64,000 nt of DNA from Cepaea nemoralis (Eukaryota; Mollusca; Gastropoda; Stylommatophora; Helicidae), in NCBI GenBank assembly GCA_014155875.1, contig JACEFZ010013498.1, positions 124,001 to 188,000 on the forward strand. The letters are read 5' to 3'. Numbering within the stretch: the stretch's first letter is position 1; each line of letters begins with the position of its first letter. Both the position numbers and the translations under genes were made by a program. A model generated the notes under the pieces. The model had not been told where the DNA came from. It saw only the letters and a program-made list of their open reading frames with translations, and made no database searches. Below are positions 57,519 to 64,000 of the stretch, piece by piece.

Positions 57519-58902
57519 ATGACCTTACCAAGGCTTTTGATACAGTCAGCAGAGAAGGACTGTGGAAGATTATGGCAAAATATGGCTGTCCACGAAAGTT
57601 TGTCCAAATAGTGCGGCTATTTCATGATGGCATGCAGGCAAGAGTACAGGAAAATGGTGAACTGTCTGAGCCCTTTCCTGTCACCAATGGAGTGAAGCAA
57701 GGATGTGTCCTGGCACCAACACTGTTCAGCCTCATGTTTTCTGCCATGTTGATGAATGCCTTCGAGAACTATGCCATTGGAATAGACTTCAACTACCGCA
57801 TGGATGGAAAGTTACTCTCAGAAATCTCTCTTGAAATCTCAAAAGGCTGAAAGCTAAAACCACAATTTACAGTGACACCGTCAGAGAGCTCCTGTTTGCT
57901 GATGATTGTGCTCTATACGCCAACTCAGAGGCAGGCATGCAACACAATGTTTCAGCTTTCTCATATGCCTGTGCCAACTTTGGGCTCAATATCAACTTGG
58001 AGAAGACTGTAGTTATGTACCAGCCAGCTCCAGGGAATAATCACACTGTGCCGAATATCAAAGTGAATGATCATAGACTAAGTGTTGTGGACAAATTCAC
58101 CTATCTTGGCAGCACTGTGTCACAAGCTGCCACAATTGATGATGAAGTGAATACAAGAATCTCCAAGGCCAGTGCAGCCTTTGGCAGACTGTACAAGAAT
58201 GTGTGGGACAGAACTGGAATAAGCCTGCAAATAAAGCTGAAAGTCTACAAAGCAGTTGTATTATCCACACTGCTATATGCTTGTGAAACCTGGACTGTTT
58301 ATCAGCGACACGCTAGGAAATTAAACCACTTCCACACAGTCTGCCTTAGGAAGCTACTGAAGATTAAATGGCAAGACAAGATCCCAGACACTGAAGTCCT
58401 AGAAAGAGCGTCCATGCCCAGTATCCACACCCTACTAATGAAGAATCAGATTCGCTGGGCTGGTCACTTGGACTTGCATGCCAGATCACAGGCTCCCTAA
58501 ACGAATCTTTTACGGCGAGTTACGTCGTCGTAAACGCTCCCAAGGCGGCCAGAGGAAATGCTTTAAAGACACTCTGAAAATCTCACTGAATGCTTTTGGA
58601 ATTCATCATGACACCTGGGAGACTGCAGCCAGAGACCGAAATTTGTGGCGTGCATCATTACGCAAGGGTGCAGTCACTTGTGAGGCAACCAGGACTGCAA
58701 GAGCTGTGAAGAAAAGGCAGGACAGAAAAACCACTGCAGGAAATCCTCCTCCAGAAACGTCAAGCATTCTCTGTCCACATTGTCAAAGAACATTTCGAGC
58801 CAAAATAGGCCTTATCAGCCTTCTTAGAACTCAGTTCCATACTTTCAACCCCACTGGATGAATTGAATGGTCATTGTCATTCTTGATGGACAAACAACAA
58901 CA
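57519..58902 (+). mobile_element. Non-LTR retrotransposon, 5'-truncated RT to C-terminal zinc motif
   Basis: It starts abruptly at DDLTKAFDTVSREGLWKI, followed by GVKQGCVLAPTLFSLMFSAM (about 57692-57750). The catalytic box LLFADDCALYAN is intact (about 57890-57925). Then NLEKTVVMYQPAP, VDKFTYLGSTVSQAA, LLYACETWTVYQRHARKL, MKNQIRWAGH and LPKRIFYGEL. The C-terminus is a Cys/His motif, CPHCQRTFRAKIGL. The frame shifts twice, near 57840 and near 58475, so the copy is dead but young. It is RTE-like in style, though clade is uncertain. It lies antisense to the YeeE-like gene, within its intron, inside the array. Confidence 0.92.
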
Positions 58903-59120
58903 CTACATGGGGAACCACTCTCTGACCCTGCCCACTCAGAATTAACCTAACACTACATGGGGAACCACTCCCTGACCCTGCCCACTCAGAATTAACCTAA
59001 CACTACATGGGGAACCACTCCCTGACCCTGCCCACTCAGAATTAACTTAACGCTACATGGGGGACCACTCTCTGAATATGACCACTCAGAATTAACCCAA
59101 TAACTACCTGACTCTGCCAG
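58903..59120. repeat. Minisatellite of about 53-bp units (right part)
   Basis: Same family as 56650-57518, resuming directly after the LINE tail (gacaaacaacaa). It runs to within about 50 bp of the YeeE exon donor at 59166. Confidence 0.9.
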
Positions 59121-59166
59121 CTCAGAATTAACAGAATGAAACCACAAACTACTGCCGGATACAAAC

Positions 59167-59318
59167 CTTGAGCAACCACCCGCCAATCTTGCTCCATAAA
59201 TCATGAGTATTCCTCCAAGCAAACAATGTAATGGCACCACCCCACTCACTGAACCAAACGTTCCAGAGGCTTGTGCAGACAAGTGAGCCCCAACAACTGC
59301 TCCGCCCAAGTAGAACAC
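59167..59318 (-). CDS. YeeE/YedE-family membrane protein, penultimate exon
   Basis: On the minus strand, after acceptor cttttgttttcag, the frame reads VFYLGGAVVGAHLSAQASGT, FGSVSGVVPLHCLLGGILMI and YGARLAGGCS, with donor tcaag/gtttgt at 59167/59166. The phases (0 in, 2 out) match the exon at 55300-55423. It has two hydrophobic segments and the first half of the signature (GARLAGGC). In this family GxRLxxGCTSGHGxxG is nearly invariant. Upstream exons were not found with confidence; the window to the right is mostly array, so the N-terminal half is either beyond 64 kb or in short exons I cannot call. Confidence 0.85.
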
Positions 59319-59559
59319 CTGAAAACAAAAGCAGGCAGGTAAAATCATTGAAAAGGTATAGTTACATTTAAAACATCAACCAATTTAAAGTGTTTACTGC
59401 ACCCACTGATATCAAGCACAGAGATATCAGTTGCTGGGAACTTTTCTATTGTGTACCCACACTGACCTCAGGAAGGGTTTGTTTGTTCCAATGACCCCAA
59501 GAGCTATGCCGACAGAAGCTGCACTACTGGCAGGGTCTTCCAGGAGACAAGGAGAAGAC

Positions 59560-62000
59560 AGACACAAACCTGCTGCCTTGTAGGTAGATTAGGGAGTCAA
59601 AGGCTAGGGACCAGACGAAGAGAGACACAAACCTGCTGCCTTGTAGGTAGACGGGACCAGACAAAGAGAGACACAAACCTGCTGCCTTGTAGGTAGATTA
59701 GAGAGTCAAAGACTAGGGACCAGACGAAGAGAGACACAAACCTGCTGTCTTGTAGCTAGACTGGGGACCAGACAAAGAGAGACACAAACCTGCTGCCTTG
59801 TTGGTAGATTAGGGAGTCAAAGGCTAGGGACCAGACGAAGAGAGACACAAACCTACTGCCTTGTAGGTAGACGGGACCAGACAAAGAGAGACACAAACCT
59901 GCTGCCTTGTAGGTAGATTAGAGAGTCAAAGACTAGGGACCAGACGAAGAGAGACACAAACCTGCTGCCTTGTAGCTAGACTGGGGACCAGACAAAGAGA
60001 GACAAACCTGCTGCCTTGTAGGTAGATTAGGGAGTCAAAGACTAGGGACCAGACGAAGAGAGACACAAACCTGCTGCCTTGTAGGTAGACTGGGGACAAT
60101 CAAAGGCCAGGGACCAGATAAAGAGAGACACAAACCTGCTGCCTAGTAGGTAGACTGGGGACAATCAAAGGCTAGGGACCAGACGAAGAGAGACACAAAC
60201 CTGCTGCCTTGTAGGTAGAATGAGGACCAGACGAAGAGAGACACAAACCTGCTGCCTTGTAGGTAGCCGGGACCAGACAAAGAGAGACACAAACCTGCTG
60301 CCTTGTAGGTAGACGGGACCAGACAAAGAGAGACACAAACCTGCTGCCTTGTTGGTAGATTAGGGAGTCAAAGGCTAGGGACCAGACGAAGAGAGACACA
60401 AACCTGCTGCCTTGTAGGTAGACGGGACCAGACAAAGAGAGACACAAACCTGCTGCCTTGTAGGTAGATTAGAGAGTCAAAGACTAGGGACCAGACGAAG
60501 AGAGACACAAACCTGCTGCCTTGTAGGTAGACTGGGGACCAGACAAAGAGAGACACAAACCTGCTGCCTTGTTGGTAGATTAAGGAGTCAAAGGCTAGGG
60601 ATCAGACGAAGAGAGACACAAACCTACTGCCTTGTAGGTAGACGGGACCAGACAAAGAGAGACACAAACCTGCTGCCTTGTAGGTAGATTAGGGAGTCAA
60701 AGACTAGGGACCAGATGAAGAGAGACACAAACCTGCTGCCTTGTAGGTAGACTGGTGACAGTCAAAGGCTAGGAACCAGACGAAGAGAGACACAAACCTG
60801 CTGCCTTGTAGGTAGACTGGGGACAGTCAAAGGCTAGGGACCAGACGAAGAGAGACACAAACCTGCTGCCTTGTAGGTAGACTGGGGACAGTCAAAGGCT
60901 AGGGACCAGACGAAGAGAGACACAAACCTGCTGCCTTGTAGGTAGACTGGGGACAGTCAAAGGCTAGGGACCAGACGAAGAGAGACACAAACCTGCTGCC
61001 TTGTAGGTAGACTGGGGACAGTCAAAGGCTAGGGACCAGACGAAGAGAGACACAAACCTGCTGCCTTGTAGGTAGACTGGGGACAGTCAAAGGCTAGGGA
61101 CCAGACGAAGAGAGACACAAACCTGCTGCCTTGTAGGTAGACTGGGGACAGTCAAAGGCTAGGGACCAGACGAAGAGAGACACAAACCTGCGGCCTTGTA
61201 GGTAGACTGGGGATGGTCAAAGGCTAGGGACCAGACTGAAGAGAGACACAAACCTGCTGCCTTGTAGGTAGACTGGGGACAGTCAAAGGCTAGGGACCAG
61301 ATGAAGAGAGACACAAACCTGCTGCCTTGTAGGTAGACTGGGGACAGTCAAAGGCTAGGGACCAGATGAAGAGAGACACAAACCTGCTGCCTTGTAGGTA
61401 GACTGGGGACAGTCAAAGGCTAGGGACCAGATGAAGAGACACAAACCTGCTGCCTTGTAGGTAGACTGGGGACAATCAAAGGCTAGGGAACCAGATGAAG
61501 AGAGACACAAACCTGCTGCCTTGTAGGTAGACTGGGGACAGTCAAAGGACCAGATGAAGAGAGACACAAACCTGCTGCCTTGTAGGTAGACTGGGGACAG
61601 TCAAAGGCTAGGGACCAGACGAAGAGAGACACAAACCTGCTGCCTTGTAGGTAGACTGGGGACAGTCAAAGGCTAGGGACCAGATGAAGAGAGACACAAA
61701 CCTGCTGCCTTGTAGGTAGACTGGGGACAGTCAAAGGCTAGGGACCAGATGAAGAGAGACACAAACCTGCTGCCTTGTAGGTAGACTGGGGACAGTCAAA
61801 GGCTAGGGACCAGATGAAGAGAGACACAAACCTGCTGCCTTGTAGGTAGACTGGGGACAGTCAAAGGCTAGGGACCAGATGAGAGACACAAACCTGCTGC
61901 CTTGTAGGTAGACTGGGGACAATCAAAGGCTAGGAACCAGATGAAGAGAGACACAAACCTGCTGCCTTGTAGGTAGACTGGGGAGAATCAAAGGCTAGGG
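59560..62000. repeat. Minisatellite, 65-bp unit with shorter variants
   Basis: The regular unit (from about 60770) is ggtagactggggacagtcaa, aggctagggaccagacgaag, agagacacaaacctgctgcc, ttgta. Units start exactly 65 bp apart at 60841, 60906, 60971 and so on. The left part (59560-60770) is a mixture of 65-bp units with attagggagtc and shorter units (about 42-45 bp) lacking the agtcaaaggctag block. About 42 copies in all. Confidence 0.95.
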
Positions 62001-62799
62001 AAAGTAAACCTGAAAAATGCTTGTGGAAGTCAGGTGTACCAAGTCACAGATTTGAAGAAACACAACTCACTCAATGATGATGAATTGTTGGGAAACGCTT
62101 ATAGAAGGAAATGAACATCAAATATACATCAGAAGACATGCTAGACAACCTCATATCTACTTTTCAGAGTGCCAGTCATATACTTATTGCTCGTGTTATA
62201 CCATTTCTGACCCCAAAAAACTGTCCAGAGATCACGTATCAAGGCTGCTTGCCTTTCCTGTTTCTTTCAGGTGTGCAGGCCAGGTTTCTTTTATCTAACA
62301 GATCAAACCAGAGCTGTACTGGTGTGAGACACACAATCTGGTCACGCCAGGTGACTGGTTGATTGAGTTCTGCCTACATGCTGCCACAGCTCTTCCCCCC
62401 TCCCATCCCCCACAGCTCTTCCGCCCCTCCCCCACATGCTGCCACAGTTCCCCCCTACATGCTGTAAAGTTATCAGTAGGCAGACTACTGCAGTTGGCAG
62501 GCCCAGCTAGGTGCACTCAGTGTCCTCCTGCTTGTGGTTGTGATGATTAATATTTGTTCTCTTATTCAACAACCATAGATAAGGAATGAAGCGGATATTT
62601 TTCAGGAGTAAAGAATTGAGCATACTGCATGTTACATTCATACTCAATGGCTGCATACTGCGTTGTCCCCTTTCTTTCAACAATAATTAGACATTGTTAA
62701 TTAACATGATAACGAAGTCATAGCTGCGTACAGGTTAGACAGACAGAGACAAACAGATAGAAAGGTTAGAACTGAACACAGACACAACAGCATGTCCCC
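62001..62799. other. No gene recognised
   Basis: A C-rich stretch with imperfect repeats of acatgctgccacagctcttc lies at 62378-62465. The other sequence gives only short frames without recognisable motifs. Confidence 0.4.
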
Positions 62800-63190
62800 A
62801 GCCATGGTTGATCCTACAGATATCTGAGAGATTAGCTACACACAGTCCCACACACATCGGCATGTTACCACGATCTTACAGCTGTCTGAGAGATTAGCTA
62901 CACACAGTTCCACACACATCGGCATGTTACCACGATCTTACAGCTGTCTGAGAGATTAGCTACACACAGTTCCACACACATCAGCATGTTACCATGATCT
63001 TACAGCTGTCTGAGAGATTAGCTACACACAGTTCCACACACATCGGCATGTTACCACGATCTTACAGCTGTCTGAGAGATTAGCTACACACAGTTCCACA
63101 CACATCGGCATGTTACCACGATCTTACAGCTGTCTGAGAGATTAGCTACACACAGTCCCACACACATTGGCATGTTACCACGATCTTTAG
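62800..63190. repeat. Minisatellite, 62-bp unit, about 6 copies
   Basis: The unit is tctgagagattagctacaca, cagttccacacacatcggca, tgttaccacgatcttacagc, tg. Copies differ at single bases only. Confidence 0.95.
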
Positions 63191-63194
63191 TACA

Positions 63195-64000
63195 CAGTCT
63201 GTGAGGCTGTGTCAACACCAGAGATATCTCTGAGACCCTGTCTGTGAGGCTGAGTCAACACCAGAGAGATCTCTGAGACCCTGTCTGTGAGGCTGAGTCA
63301 ACACCAGAGAGATCTCTGAGACCCTGTCTGTGAGGCTGAGTCAACACCAGAGAGATCTCTGAGACCCTGTCTGTGAGGCTGAGTCAACACCAGAGAGATC
63401 TCTGAGACCCTGTCTGTGAGGCTGTGTCAACACCAGAGAGATCTCTGAGACCCTGTCTGTGAGGCTGTGTCAACACCAGAGAGATCTCTGAGACCCTGTC
63501 TGTGAGGCTGTGTCAACACCAGAGAGATCTCTGAGACCCTGTCTGTGAGGCTGAGTCAACACCAGAGAGATCTCTGAGACCCTGTCTGTGAGGCTGAGTC
63601 AACACCAGAGAGATCTCTGAGACCCTGTCTGTGAGGCTGAGTCAACACCAGAGAGATCTCTGAGACCCTGTCTGTGAGGCTGAGTCAACACCAGAGAGAT
63701 CTCTGAGACCCTGTCTGTGAGGCTGTGTCAACACCAGAGAGATCTCTGAGACCCTGTCTGTGAGGCTGTGTCAACACCAGAGAGATCTCTGAGACCCTGT
63801 CTGTGAGGCTGTGTCAACACCAGAGAGATCTCTGAGACCCTGTCTGTGAGGCTGAGTCAACACCAGAGAGATCTCTGAGACCCTGTCTGTGAGGCTGAGT
63901 CAACACCAGAGAGATCTCTGAGACCCTGTCTGTGAGGCTGAGTCAACACCAGAGAGATCTCTGAGACCCTGTCTGTGAGGCTGAGTCAACACCAGAGAGA
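63195..64000. repeat. Minisatellite, 43-bp unit, about 19 copies, continuing past the window
   Basis: The unit is gtcaacaccagagagatctc, tgagaccctgtctgtgaggc, tga or tgt. The a/t difference occurs in runs of several units. It abuts the 62-bp array with only a short junction. Confidence 0.96.

Noticed and set aside
59458..59545. Possible upstream exon of the YeeE-like gene (minus strand, DPASSAASVGIALGVIGTNK)
   Set aside because: The better donor (ctgag/gtcagt) gives phase 2, which does not fit the phase-0 start of the next exon. The phase-0 donor (tgg/gtacac) is weak, and the peptide is not clearly family-like.

Overview
The window is eukaryotic, non-coding-rich DNA, most likely from a mollusc (probably a gastropod). 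This is inferred from short coding exons flanked by GT/AG splice sites, RNase H-bearing and RTE-like non-LTR retrotransposons, tRNA-derived SINEs, a hAT-type MITE, and very heavy minisatellite content. About 40 of the 64 kb are tandem arrays with units of 25 to 71 bp. Most very long open frames here are read-through of such arrays and are not genes.

Three genes can be supported. (1) 1-940, plus strand: the last exon of an SRBD1-like gene (C-terminal S1 RNA-binding domain), followed at once by AATAAA. (2) about 11.8-52.8 kb, plus strand: a GPATCH2/GPATCH2L orthologue. It has a candidate TCTCGCGAGA promoter and non-coding first exon near 11.8 kb. Six coding exons follow (19877-20643, 22263-22330, 24503-24711, 31089-31133, 32931-33159, 52649-52812). 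Their phases join into one 493-residue reading frame. (3) 55.3-59.3 kb, minus strand: the last two recognisable exons of a YeeE/YedE (sulfur-transport family) membrane protein, split inside the GGC-S-SGHG signature motif.

Layout: 0-1.9 kb SRBD1 end with arrays; 1.9-6.4 kb SINE, 25-bp array, antisense LINE and a 475-bp foldback; 6.4-11.5 kb relics of RNase H LINEs, a 71-bp array and a 456-bp hAT MITE with perfect 8-bp target duplication; 11.8-52.8 kb the GPATCH2-like gene, whose introns are almost wholly minisatellite; 53-64 kb SINEs, an RTE-like LINE inserted in an array, the YeeE exons, and 65-, 62- and 43-bp arrays.

The most notable signal is that nearly every intron of the GPATCH2-like gene carries a different minisatellite starting or ending at a splice site. 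In at least one case (exon 22263-22330) the unit contains a copy of the exon end with its 5' splice site, repeated 13 times. Assembly warnings: a 19-bp Nextera/Tn5 mosaic-end sequence lies at 36724-36742, a 4.2-kb block appears three times between 35 and 47.8 kb, and scattered single-base indels are concentrated in the middles of the longest arrays.
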